The position numbers were made by a program, and so were the translations under genes. This document shows positions 47,924 to 58,240 of a stretch of DNA of 64,000 bases, in pieces (position 1 is the first letter of the stretch; the number at the start of each line of letters is the position of its first letter). The notes under the pieces are model-generated. The model had not been told where the DNA came from. It made no database searches and saw nothing but the letters and a program-made list of their open reading frames with translations. Source of the DNA: Sequoia sempervirens (lineage: Eukaryota; Streptophyta; Pinopsida; Cupressales; Cupressaceae); NCBI GenBank assembly GCA_007258455.2, contig VDFB02275534.1, forward strand, positions 137,644 through 201,643. The letters are read 5' to 3'.

Positions 47924-48939
47924 TGGTATTAGAGCTATTGAGATCCAAAGGGAAACCTTGGTGAATGCTCGCTAGAGTATTTTCTTTCTAGCATGGAGAT
48001 CTTTAGGAACGATTCAAATTTTGAGTTCTCGGTATTCAGTGTTTGGCGAGATTGAAGGTTTGTTAGCGTGGAGCCTTCCTCCTTGGTGCAGATCACCGTA
48101 AGTCATGCAGTATTGTGAACTAGCGGTTGCTTCTATTGCCAATCAATCAATTCTTGGTGTCGACATATAGGTCATCGATTTGAAGTTATTCCTTGCTAAA
48201 ATGTTTTTTATGTTTGGTCATCCTCTATTGTTTGCGTCAATGCTCCTATAAGGAACTCGATTGGTATTTGAATCCGAACATCTGTTGCAAAGAGTCCTTC
48301 TTGGTGCGTGAGTTTTTCAAGAAGGTTTCTTGATCTCTTAAGGGTTGATTTTAATGTTCAAATCTCTTGGCTCTGTCTCCTTGGAGAGTTAATTAAAGAT
48401 GCATGAAACTGTGCTAGGCGTGACTTCCCTTGGTCTGGGAAAATCTCTTGTGTAATGCATGGAGTTACCTGGAGGAGTCGTGGCCTATTCTTGTTATTCT
48501 AGAAGGGTCATTCCCCTTTGAAGATATCTATTCCTGCTAAGTGTGGAATTTATCTTTGTTTTGTTGTTCATTGGAAGCATTACCAAGTCATTTTTGCAAT
48601 CTTCAGTCTGCATAGCTACCTTGAAAATACAATGATGGAAAGAGTAAGGATGTGGTAAAATCTAAGAAAGTGGATAAATTTTTTTTTTTTCTCAGTTGTA
48701 GAAAAGGGTGCAAATATTTTGTTTATTTTGTTGTTTAGGATGTGTGAAATTCCACATGGGAAATGTTTTATTTACTCTAGTTTTATAGTGGTTATTGTCT
48801 ATGGTCTTAAAAGTGTCAAGGTGCATTATCGATGGAATCCGATACCTTTGATATTATTTTGTTAAGGGGGGGCCAAGTATTTTTAGTATGGAGAAAAATA
48901 GTACTTTGATAGAAAAGTTTCAAGGTTCAAAGTTTCATA

Positions 48940-49731
48940 CCTAGCAGATCAAGTTGCAGTTGATCCTTATTGAAAAAGATCTATGGGATATAGTAAGTGG
49001 AACAACAACAAAGCCAACTAATGTTGATGAACTTGCAAAGTGGATTGCTAAGGATTGAAGGGCAATAGCTATGATTGGTCTTGGACTGTCAGATGCATAC
49101 CTCCATCATATCAACTTAACAAAGACCTCAAAGGAAGTGTGGGATGGCTTGAATACTTTGTTTGGATCACAAGCAACAACTGCAAAGATGAATTTAAAGC
49201 AGATATTGTTCGGGTTAAAAATGGTGGAAGGTGATAATATTGTTCAACATATTAGTAAGTTTCGCTCTCTATTGAATCAACTAGCTGGGATAAATGCTAC
49301 AGTAGATGATGATGATGCTAAAGCTATTTTGTTAAATAGCATGTCTCCTAGTTATAGTAATATTGTATTCACATTGAACAAAGTAAATGCTAGCCTAGAA
49401 GATACAATATCTAATTGATGAAGGAGCTAAGAAAATGGACCCAACTTTAGAGGAAATTGCAACGTATGGCAAAAATGAGCCTAACCATTCCTCCAAATCT
49501 AATTCTTCTACATCAAAGGGAAATCGTTCCTGCAAGAATAGAATTTTGTGCTACTATTGCAAGAAGAAGGGACACATTGTTATGAATTGCACTTAGCGTG
49601 CCAAGGATCTTCTTGATGGCAAGCTAAATATAGATAAGGCATTGGCTATAGATGATGATGAAGAATGCCTTCATGGGATGGCTACTGAAGACCCTCCACA
49701 TGAAGATAGTGAGGAGGAATATGTTCTCTAA
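48940..49731 (+). pseudogene. Copia gag remnant (UBN2 core and zinc knuckle)
   Basis: The clearest frame is 49071-49418 (IGLGLSDAYLHHINLTKTS, KEVWDGLNTLFGSQATTAKM, and HISKFRSLLNQLAGI), typical of the copia gag UBN2 domain. After a frame change, CYYCKKKGHIVMNC at 49550-49591 is a CCHC knuckle, followed by an acidic tail (DDDEECLHG, EEEYVL). Pol is missing directly after. Mobilisation would need enzymes in trans. Confidence 0.82.
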
Positions 49732-49981
49732 ATGAAATTGACTGGAGGATGGAGGCACCGGAGGCTAGAGGATACTCAACAACCTCTCATGAGTCACTAG
49801 CGACGGGGATGCAAAATTGTTTTAGTGACAAAAACAACTTGTGCCAAAATGACTAAAGTCAAGATCAGTTTCTAGGTGGCAGCGATAACCGTCTCATATC
49901 ATTTGTGATCAAAGTGGCAATGATCTATAATGGTGGATGCATACGCGACAATGAGGGCTTGGTGTTCAAGCTTTTTTATGC

Positions 49982-50278
49982 TGTGGTTGGATGTGTGTCC
50001 CCAATCACATTTCTTGGTTGTATGTGAATGGATGTGTTTGTCCCCATTCACGAGGTAGTAAAGTGATTGGATGTGTTTTTCCCCAGTCACATGAGTTGGT
50101 AATTATGATTGGATGTGTGTGTCCCTAATCATAATTGTTGTGAGAAGATGTGTTTTTCCCTGTATATAACCTTGATGTTGGATAGATGTGTTTGTCCCTA
50201 TCCTTGGATGGAAGTACTAAGCGTGGTGAGGCTAGTTCCACTATTGCTTGACATGAGTAGATGTGTATGTCCCTACTC
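49982..50278 (+). repeat. Array of hairpins with constant loop and variable complementary arms
   Basis: Seven units built on ATGTGT(T/G/A)T(G/T)TCC. The first loop is two bases shorter. Arms: 49982-49990/50001-50009 (TGTGGTTGG/CCAATCACA, one G-T pair); 50024-50031/50044-50051 (GTGAATGG/CCATTCAC, perfect); 50063-50070/50083-50090 (GTGATTGG/CCAGTCAC, one G-T pair); 50101-50112/50125-50136 (12 bp, one G-T pair); a decayed unit near 50143-50163; 50180-50185/50198-50203 (GGATAG/CTATCC); 50255-50260/50273-50278 (GAGTAG/CTACTC). The array lies between gag and the PPT of the gag-only copia element. Confidence 0.85.
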
Positions 50279-50363
50279 TTATCTTATATTGTTTGGTTAT
50301 CTACTGTGTGTGGTCATCAAGTATTGTGATGTACTCTCACCCCATGTTCACACTAAGGGGGGG

Positions 50364-50720
50364 TGTTGGAAATTAGTGTTCACATAGAGTGTGTGAGGTA
50401 AAGTGAGTTAAATAAAATAACTCACGTAGTTATTATAGGTAATGAATAAATGTAATAATATTAAGTTGTTGAAAAACAACTTACTATTATTAATAGTCAT
50501 AGAGTTTGTTTAATAGGTTATTAGTGGTTTGTATGTTTGAGTTGTTAAAAAACAACTCAATATTAATAGGGAGGTTGTTTGGGTTGTTCCCTATAAAATA
50601 GGATTTTGGAATCCTATAAATATGTAAAGTTTTTGAATGAAAATTATGAAGAGTGAAGCATGCATTATTCTTGTGTTAAATCATTGTAGCCTCATTGATC
50701 TCTGCGCATATTTTCTAATA
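50364..50720 (+). repeat. 3' LTR of the gag-only copia element
   Basis: Matches 47570-47923 with about ten differences by eye. The larger inverted repeat has one mismatch here and the smaller one is kept. Confidence 0.9.
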
Positions 50721-51106
50721 GCAAGTGTGTGTCATCACTCCTTGATTGATGGAAGTTAGGCACTGCAACTCCCTCATCAAGTGAGTTACTTTGACACCAC
50801 TACACCTCTAAGTTGAGTTGATCTTTTGATAACTCAGGTTTACTAGGACACTTGTCATTCTTGACAAGTGCATCCTAAACCTATAAACTTTGTAATCATT
50901 CCTAATGTTATTCACTTCATTTTGTGCTTGTTTCCCATCTCCTAGATCTTCCTAATTCTAATATGGTATCAGAACAAGAAGGAGGTAGTTTCAAGCCAAT
51001 AGATTTACTAGGAGTATCTATTTAGTCTCGTTGTTGTTTGTCTGTTCTAATAATTTTCAGGCATATCTATACAGCTCATGATAGTGATCAAACCCTCGTT
51101 GAGGGG

Positions 51107-51709
51107 CTATTTAGTTGACCCCACCCCAGGGATAATCTCTGCTCTCAAATCATAGAGGCACGGCTTGCATTTTTCAGATGCGATATGTGGCATGATATCT
51201 TTGCTTTGAGTCGTGAAATCTCTAGTCATTGAGGCGCAAAGAAATCCCATGAAGTTGTGGTGGAATTGACATTGGAAACCACATGAAGTTTGGCAGAAAT
51301 GTTGCTGGTGTTTTGTTTGAGGCAGGCGATTGCATACATCTAAGGAGTTCGATATCCCTTGGTAGAAAATGAAGCGCATCTTTTGCTGTGCAAAATGCAC
51401 CCTGATCCATTTTTCAACAGCATCCTTAATGCCCAATTTCATTATTGTATCAATCTACCAGTATGAGATCTATATGTCCTTTGACTGTAGACTCCCATGT
51501 CAACCTTTATGCTTGGCCCATAGGTCTTGCATGCAGATAAAGGCATTTCTTATCCACGATTCCTCCATGCCCCTGCAACAGCAAAAATCCTTAAGATGTT
51601 GCATGTGTGCCATTAACTCGACTTTGACCTGTTCTAGTGGCATGAACTTGGGCAGTTTTTGTACCATATTTTTCCACAGATCGGTGACCAAGTCAAAAGG
51701 CTCAAACAC
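51107..51709 (-). pseudogene. Antisense coding-like remnant inside the small LTR element
   Basis: Two minus-strand frames, 51709-51500 (MFEPFDLVTDLWKNMVQKLP...) and 51442-51107 (MKLGIKDAVEKWIRVHFAQQ...), read in the same direction with stops between. They look like one broken protein of unknown family, opposite to the element's direction. It could be a captured gene fragment or an antisense ORF proper to the element. No known domain recognised. Confidence 0.4.
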
Positions 51710-52423
51710 GTGGTGTTTTTTTTTTTTTTTGTTTGTTTGTATGCATAAATATGGTTGTTTACATTAATGCTTTGGTTAGCAATTTACATTAATTGCTCAA
51801 TCATTTGAAAAAGTTTAACAGGGGAGTCATATGGGGTTTTTAGCTCCTAGTTCTTTCTAGTCCATGAGGGCTTAATTATTTTCTATTTTCATCTCTCTAA
51901 ACTTCTTAAAATATTTGATTTTCTAAACATTGTAAATGCAAATTTTTTATTGGTGTAAATTTGCAAGAGTGAAATTTTATTTTTTCAAGCTCTATTCAAT
52001 GATGGTGATTTCGCACTAATATATAAAGTGTTCTTTTTCACCTTCATTCTTGTATGAAAATATGTGCACTAAAATAAAGTGCCAAACAAAGTGGGAAATC
52101 GAAAATATTAAAAAAGGGGGGTGTCAAAGAGTTGTGATTAAAAATCGATTCCAAATTTCTTTCAATTTTCTAAGCATGGAGCCGAACCAACAAAAGGAGC
52201 CAAATGCAATTAAGGATAAAGGAATACAAGGAGCAACAAAATCACAAAAAGAGGAAAATACAAAAAAATCTCTTTGGAGGATAGATTTTTCCCATTGGGT
52301 TTTCTATCTTTCTCCACTTTATTTGAGAGTTTCCATTGTAAATGAGTACCTTATTAGGCCTTGTTGTCGGGACTCAAATTTCCATTGTTTTTTGTGCCCA
52401 CCTAAGTTGTGCTTAAGGGGGGG

Positions 52424-52750
52424 TATTGGTGTAATTATTAATATCACACCTTAGTTAAGCTTACTTAGGTAAATAGTATTGTTTATTAAGTTAATTAGGA
52501 ATATTAGGCAAGTGTGTGTCATCACTCCTTGATTGATGGGAGTTAGGTACCACATCTCCCTCATCAAGTGAGTTACTTTGACACCACTACACCTCTAAGT
52601 TGAGTTGATCTTTTGATAACTCAGGTTTACTAGGACACTTGTCATTCTTGAACAACGCATCCTAAACCTATAAACTTTGTGATCATTCCTAATGTTATTC
52701 ATTTCATTTTGTGCTTGTTTCCCATCTCCTAGATCTTCCTAATTCTAATA
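52424..52750 (+). repeat. 3' LTR of the small LTR element
   Basis: TATTGGTGTAATTATTAATA...TTCCTAATTCTAATA. It matches the joined halves of the 5' LTR. Confidence 0.88.
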
Positions 52751-52849
52751 AAGTTTGTTTCCCCAACAGTCTTCATGTTCAATAAAAAATAAATAAAACC
52801 AGTTTGAGTTATTCTTTCTATCTATTTTTTGCCAGATGGTTTAGTGTTT

Positions 52850-53147
52850 ATTACCGGGTCCAAAAAGTAGCAAAGAACAGCTAAAGCATTCCTTGGATGT
52901 AAGGAGATATAAACACTGGCGGAGACAAATGGTCATTGATCAACACATTACTCTTGAGAACCCATGTGTTGTAGTCACCCCTGGTAAAAGCCCATTAGTT
53001 GACTTGGATGTCAATGACAATGAAATCATGGATGATAGCATATTCAACAATGTCCAAGATGGTGATGAAACTAATTATGAAGATCAAGCTCAAAATGAAG
53101 ACATGGGAATGCTCACTGAAAAAAAAACCTGGGACTCCACTATTTGA
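52850..53147 (+). pseudogene. Exon-like coding remnant, family unknown
   Basis: It follows a good acceptor (TATTTTTTGCCAG at 52832-52844). The frame reads LPGPKSSKEQLKHSLDVRRY, then KHWRRQMVIDQHITLENPCV and an acidic tail (NNVQDGDETNYEDQAQNEDM). Its amino-acid make-up looks like real protein rather than chance translation. No domain recognised; it could be a captured or decayed exon. Confidence 0.35.
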
Positions 53148-53249
53148 CTGTGGGGATGTCAGGATGACATCCTTGACTGCCACATTATTCTTGATGATCC
53201 CGAAGGTAGGATTTAGGTGGTCCAACACTAGGATGACTACATTTTTGAA

Positions 53250-53325
53250 GTAAGAATTCTAGAATTCTACTGGTACTTGGTGATGATGTAAGAATTCTAG
53301 AATGCTATTGGTACTTGGAGATGAC
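53250..53325. repeat. 38-bp tandem duplication
   Basis: Two copies of a unit with GTAAGAATTCTAGAAT and GGTACTTGG(T/A)GATGA. Confidence 0.75.
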
Positions 53326-53549
53326 AAATATAAAAATAAAAATAAAATATTTATATCTTTAAATTTATAAAAAAATAAAAAATAAAAAATAAAAAGTAAC
53401 ATTTAAAAAGTACTGAAATAATTGTCAACAAAAGCAAAGACTGTATTGATATTTTATAATTTTCATCATGACATAAGCAGTTAAATTGATAAAAACTTTA
53501 GTGCACAGAGATATTCTAATCTATTTTATCATTTCTCTTCTTACCAAAA

Positions 53550-53755
53550 ACATTCATTCCTCAAGCAATTGTACTGAACACAAATTTAGTTCATCGTCAT
53601 TGCACTAGGTTCTTCATCCATCTTTATACCTCTCAAAACAACCATTTTCCTTATGCCTCCTTTGCTATACCACTTGCAACCAAAAATATTCTTTCCTCAA
53701 GCAATTGTACTGAACATAAATCTAGTTCGTTGATATTGCACTATATTCTTCTTGT
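53550..53755. repeat. Diverged ~70-bp direct repeat pair
   Basis: CCTCAAGCAATTGTACTGAA at about 53571 and 53695, with matching sequence on both sides (ATTGCACTA, TTCTTC). Confidence 0.7.
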
Positions 53756-54289
53756 ATCTTTCAAGAAGGTACATTTATGTAGAAACTAATTCAATCCAAG
53801 AGTAGTTGGGTTTTGTCTTTTAACATGTATGTGGCCATTCCTTTATACAAAACCATGCTGAAGAATTGTGCCCTTAATTTACATTTTCCTCCATTATCTT
53901 CTGCATAATTTCAATTTTCTTGGTGCCAGTTGTGCTTGTTGACGTGCACTATCTAACATTTTGACCTCTTTGAGAAGAGAATCTTTAATTTTTGTGGCAT
54001 CTGTTGTGTGTATTTTAATTCGTCTCTATGACCTCTACAAGTAGTCATTATACAAGTGAATTTTCTGATGTATATTAGTAATAATTATAAGGCAATGGGA
54101 CATTCACAGAGCACCCAAGCCCTCAATTGATTTGTTAATTGTGGGAAGGAACAATAATGCAGTCCACTACTTTGGTGTTTTCACACTCTACCTTCTTTGT
54201 CAATGACACAGACACCTCCAAGCATTTGTTAGTTTAGGGAGAAATGGCAAACACAATGCACTATTTTGGGCTTCTCAATCTATGGTCTT

Positions 54290-54745
54290 TTTCCCCATTG
54301 GTGAAGCTTTTAAGGCATGTAATGTTTTGTAAGTCACTATTGTCTCACAATTCTAACTAATTCTGGATTAAGCTAATTACAGCTGATTCATGTGTTTGCG
54401 TTTAAGTGTTCTCTCTAGCTTCATTCTCCACTGGCAAAGCATTTGGAGTGTGGAATGCCGTATAAGTTACCCTTGTCTTTTACAATTCTGAGCAACTTGA
54501 GATTAGCCTAGTACAACCAACTCATGTATTTGAAGTGTTGAAGAATTTCATTTAGTTTTTAATTCTTGTGGGGCTTGACTTGTGTGTGTTTTAAGTCATC
54601 TCAAGATGATCTCCATGAATATTGATTACACTAATGTGCTTTTTTTGCATTGCCAAAACAATTGGAACATGTAATGTCTTGTAAGTCACCCTTGTTCCAC
54701 AATTTTAACCTTCAAACCAATCATGTCTTGAAGTCTCACTGTTAT
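54290..54745. repeat. Threefold diverged repeat
   Basis: Three blocks near 54300, 54435 and 54645 share the order GCAAAGC/AAAACA, ...GTAATG..., TGTAAGTCACCCTTGT, ACAATTCT and CAACTCATGT-like words. Old internal duplications. Confidence 0.5.
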
Positions 54746-55539
54746 ATATGTAAAACATAGACTGTTATATATGAAATTGGCTGCTAAGAGAGGCTTGCTA
54801 TGTATGCTAGATCTTGTATTTAAAGGCTCGTTGTGAACACCAACACCCTCAACACTTAGATAATCAACAACGGTAACCTAGTCAATATTCCTGAAATATT
54901 AATACAAAATATAGAAACACTTTAGTTACAGATTGCATATAATATTGAAAAAATGAAAGGGGCATTTCTAAAATACCAACTGTGCACATGCAGGATGTTA
55001 GCATGTGAGTTCCAATTATTACATTATTTCTAGAAGTCTTTACACAAAGCATTGATAGAGAACTTATAGGATTTGTGCATGATATGATCTATGCGCCTAA
55101 ATGAAGAGAACATATGATTATGATATTTTGACTTTGCCCATGGAAAGCAATTTTTTTTGCAGTCCTTTAGGTTGTATTCTTCCATAGTTGATGCAGTAGC
55201 GTATTGTGCAAGTGAAATCTAGTAACTTTTGAAACCATGGTGCATATATTCTACGATTAATTTGTCACATTTTGTTCTTTTGTCAGATGACTAGATGCCA
55301 TTTTAGTCATTCTTTCTAAGATATTGTATATTTATTTACATTTTATATAAATGTGCATTGGGGTTTTCTTATTGTATCGATGTTTTGAGGATTGATCTGG
55401 CTTAGATACTGTATGTAGCAGATCTAAATTTTATAGGTTTCAACTTAGCAACATTAACCTACTGTAGCTGTGACTTGGTACTTAAACTGTTTGGTGTTTG
55501 GGATAATATACCAGGCATCAAATTAAGTTAGTGCCTATT

Positions 55540-55800
55540 TGATAATTTGTTTGTGTCACTGGAGTCAAGAATCTTGCAGTTATACAAGCAAACAAAGAAA
55601 AGTGCTAAACTACATAAAATGAAGACGTTCTCCGAGACTTTTGAACATGGGTCTGAGGATTCTAAACATCTTGGCATTGCCACTCTACTAGAACCCTTAG
55701 CACATTTGTCAAGGTGGATTATCGACTGTAATTCCCATATAATTAATTCACATGACAATGTTATTCACAACCATGCGCAGACCATCCAATGGAAAGAAAC
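55540..55800 (+). pseudogene. Second exon-like coding remnant, family unknown
   Basis: The frame reads SRILQLYKQTKKSAKLHKMK, then TFSETFEHGSEDSKHLGIAT and LLEPLAHLSRWIIDCNSHII. A helix-rich, plausible protein piece, open on its 5' side, with a second frame (55752-55946) continuing after a shift. It may come from the same unknown gene as 52850-53147. Confidence 0.35.
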
Positions 55801-56373
55801 ACAACAATATTAACAGACTTCCTGAAAAGATTTCAACGTTGTCTTGGAGAAATGCTAGTGCCATTGTGGGAGGATACAAACATGTTATGTTAGGGCCACG
55901 TATCCTTGAGCTTTATTTCTTGCACTTAGTACTGTCAAATAAATGATGTTGCTCGTGAATGTTTTATCTGCCGTCTTACTAAAGAAATGCCAACTTGGAA
56001 CATTTAGGTCCTTTCAAGGGAAAGAATGGAAAAAGTATATTACTATTGACTTAAGTTCTACCATTTATAAAAAATTAGAAATGTCAAAAATTTACCTACA
56101 ATATCAGCAACATGCGCAAATAGATTTCCTGGGACCTGAATGACTTGGTATAATTAATTCACCTTGTTAGCACGTTTGTTGCGTCAAATGAATTGATGGG
56201 ATTGTTTTTCCATTGTCTATGTCATCCTTGGAATTTTAGAATGCTGAGATTGTAATTTAAAAGATTTTTACTTATGCGACCTTTTTGATCCTGAAATAAT
56301 TAAAAAATATTTTTCTGGAGATGTTTATTTCTAACTTGTGGTAAACTCTTTATCTCATTCTCTCATCTCCTTT

Positions 56374-56660
56374 GATCGATCCGCATGCGGATGCGGACGA
56401 CTTCATCACTTCATTCACTGAGCTGACCTATGCAGTTGGAATCCGGGGCTCACGGAACGCCGTACTCGACCGCGACAGACCTCTCCCCCTCCTCCTCATC
56501 CTGCTGGGAAGGCATCTTCCGATCCGAACCGGCCGCCCGATCCCAACTAGAAAAGAAAAGCTCGATCCGATCTGATGGTCGTATTACGTACGTAATACGA
56601 CGACCGACCGACGGACGGACGTTCGGCTGGCTGGCTATATAGTAGGGGGTAGGGGCTCCA
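56374..56660. other. GC-rich island next to annexin exon 5
   Basis: About 285 bases, visibly GC- and CpG-rich, in an AT-rich intron. It contains palindrome CCGCATGCGG (56381-56390), a perfect 22-bp palindrome centred on TACGTA (56579-56600), GACC/GACG short tandem units (56601-56621), GGCTGGCTGGC and a TATATAG box (56636-56642). It ends where annexin coding begins. No frame recognised. It could be a displaced promoter or 5' UTR piece, an unknown transposon, or an assembly join. Confidence 0.6.
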
Positions 56661-56665
56661 TCGAG

Positions 56666-56749
56666 AAGAGTGAGAAACCAGAGGATTTTCTAGATGCATT
56701 ACGAGTTGTTATTAAATGCATCTGCTTTCCTGAAAAATACTTTGCCAAG
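56666..56749 (+). CDS. Annexin exon 5 (start uncertain)
   Basis: KSEKPEDFLDALRVVIKCIC then FPEKYFAK before AAG|GTAATA, the short linker exon between repeats III and IV. The reading frame extends left into ATC TCC without an obvious acceptor; in-phase AGs end at 56665 and 56668. Family length suggests two or three more residues at the N-terminus, so the true acceptor may have been removed by the GC-rich island. The donor is good and intron 5 is 257 bases. Confidence 0.85.
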
Positions 56750-57006
56750 GTAATATGCAGTGTTTATGTTGAGCTAAAAAATCAACAGTACTGACATTTT
56801 GGTGATTTAAATTTGATTTGTATTAGCAATTACCAGTGCAAAGACTAGTAAATAATTCACCCTTGTCAATGCTAATGCTGAATGCATGCTTGGAAGATGG
56901 AAGAAGAGGATTTTAATTTATAGTTGACATTGAATGATGCCTGTTCTTGGCGAAAAACCTAGTAACTTATCTTAGGGTTATGTTGATGAGGAAATGCTTG
57001 CTTCAG

Positions 57007-57207
57007 GTTTTGAGGCTATCTCTAGATAAACTTGGAACAGATGAAGAGGGATTTCTGAGGGTGGTGGTGACTCGTGCTGAAACTGACATGAAGCGTATCA
57101 AAGAGCAGTACTTCAATCGAACTAGCAGGTCACTAGAGCATGCAATAGCAGCCGACACTTCTGGAGACTACCGAGACTTTATGCTTAAGTTGATAGGAAA
57201 AGATTAA
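57007..57207 (+). CDS. Annexin exon 6 (repeat IV and C-terminus)
   Basis: The acceptor TTGCTTCAG|GTTTTG gives VLRLSLDKLGTDEEGFLRVV, with the GTDE calcium loop, then TRAETDMKRIKEQYFNRTSR and ending SGDYRDFMLKLIGKD, TAA at 57205. 67 codons, no lesion. The C-terminal length is normal for plant annexins. Confidence 0.94.
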   Translation, partial: VLRLSLDKLGTDEEGFLRVVVTRAETDMKRIKEQYFNRTSRSLEHAIAADTSGDYRDFMLKLIGKD

Positions 57208-57440
57208 AGAAGACTAATTTGAGCTCTCATCTCTGTTAGTCTGTTGCAATTCAGCTTATCTGTTTTAGGATCTGATAATAGACACCATCGCCTCTGTGCT
57301 ATTGTAAGTTTGATTTTTCTTTTGAATAAGTGTCACCAAATTGGTACTGGTGATTTTTGGTGCTAATATTTGGAATTATATTAATGGCTACATGAACATA
57401 TTCGTTTTACATCAATAAAACTATCAGTTGGATTAAATTT
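57208..57440 (+). other. Annexin 3' UTR
   Basis: A candidate poly(A) signal AATAAA at 57414-57419, about 210 bases after the stop. TGTA-rich upstream sequence is common in plant 3' ends. Confidence 0.5.
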
Positions 57441-58240
57441 ATTTTCATCTCTCTTTTTCCAGCAAATCCATAGAGTTGAGCTAAGCCCCTCACATTATTT
57501 TTTACAGTCATTCTTCAGCAAACAGAAGGAACCGACACAGTATAGAAAGTACCTTTTTCCTAAAGATAAAGGCGGGACTTATAGATGCTTGAGAATGAGA
57601 TCTGTCACACTGTGAATGAAATTACACCAATCGAGTCATCTATTCACCTTTTTCTTCTGAACATGCACTGTTGCAAAGGAAATTGCACAGATCTGAATAT
57701 TATAAAAATCATTTCTACAAAAATTTCAACCTGTAGATCCTGATATCGTTACTTTGTCTATCTTTAATTTTCTTATGTTAGACCAATTTAATTCAAGTAC
57801 ATCTTTTTATGGAGTAGGGACGATATTTTAAAAATTGAACAGCTCTTCATAGCAAAACTATGAATTTTGGTGCAAAGTGGTAGGATTCGGAATAAACAAT
57901 CTCCTTTGAGATATATTACCATTTTAAGATCTTACTTGGAATTTATTTTTATTAAAACCTCAGATTGGTTACCCTCACTCGGAGAACACATTTGATAGTG
58001 TCTTTAGGTTTGTCCGTGCATTGTTGAAGATCCTTCAATTTTTCTTGATTATATAAGATACAGAAGGAATCAACATTACGGCAATAAAGATGAAGTTTTT
58101 AGTCATCAGCAGTGTAATAGTTACATTTTATTGTTAATTGTTTCTGAATATGATATAATCATGATTGATTTTACATTTGTACTCAGCTTGTTGGTGAGTA
58201 CAAAATTGTTTGTTCCCATGGACACAAAACCTCATTAGAC
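57441..58240. other. Spacer downstream of annexin
   Basis: No gene recognised. A stretch at 58140-58222 is weakly similar to 61286-61346 (GATTGATT...GAGT(A/G)CAAAA...), suggesting copies of one old repeat. Confidence 0.4.

Larger units (their letters stand above)
47570..50720 (+). mobile_element. Gag-only copia element nested in the 5' LTR of the small element
   Basis: 3.15 kb. LTRs at 47570-47923 and 50364-50720, ends TGTTGG...CTAATA, duplication GCAAG at 47565-47569 and 50721-50725. PBS TGGTATTAGAGC at 47924-47935, one change from the usual site. PPT AAGGGGGGG at 50355-50363. Internal sequence has gag and zinc knuckle but no protease, RT or integrase. Its LTRs differ by only a few percent, and it is younger than its host element by nesting. 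Confidence 0.92.
47480..52750 (+). mobile_element. Small LTR retrotransposon without pol, split by a nested copia element
   Basis: The 5' LTR is in two parts (47480-47569 and 50726-50963, 328 bases in total); the 3' LTR is 52424-52750 (327 bases). They match closely. Ends are TATTGG...CTAATA instead of the canonical TG...CA. Duplications AAGTT lie at 47475-47479 and 52751-52755. PBS TGGTATCAGA starts at 50964; PPT AAGGGGGGG is at 52415-52423. The internal region is only about 1.46 kb and has no gag or pol in sense. It is a LARD/TRIM-like non-autonomous element. Confidence 0.88.
52756..56373. other. Intron 4, 3' part before the GC-rich island
   Basis: No recognised mobile element. It holds two exon-like coding remnants (52850-53147, 55540-55800), several diverged tandem repeats (53250-53325; 53550-53755; 54290-54745) and AT-rich sequence. 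Confidence 0.5.
21250..57207 (+). pseudogene. Annexin gene, six exons over 36 kb, disabled as written
   Basis: Plant-type annexin: a cytosolic protein that binds acidic membrane phospholipids in a Ca2+-dependent way through four ~70-residue repeats. Six exons match the plant annexin intron pattern. Repeat I has GWGTNE and LGHR. The middle has LLWVLEPGERDALLANEA and [16 protein letters not shown]. Repeat IV has KLGTDEEG and ends LKLIGKD. Lesions: TAG at codon 15 in exon 1, a frameshifting deletion of about 55 bp in exon 3, and an exon 5 acceptor region replaced or abutted by a GC-rich island. Intron 4 is about 30 kb and packed with retrotransposons. Splice sites otherwise keep GT-AG and phase, so decay looks recent. 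A defective allele or assembly errors are the alternatives. Confidence 0.88.

Noticed and set aside
49982..50278. Short repeated peptide (GCVCPH/DRCVCPY) encoded by the hairpin array
   Set aside because: Units are not in a common frame throughout and stops occur between them; arm complementarity explains the pattern better.
56579..56600. Bacterial-style terminator or operator
   Set aside because: The perfect 22-bp palindrome has no loop or T-tract and lies in a plant intron; kept only as part of the GC-rich island.
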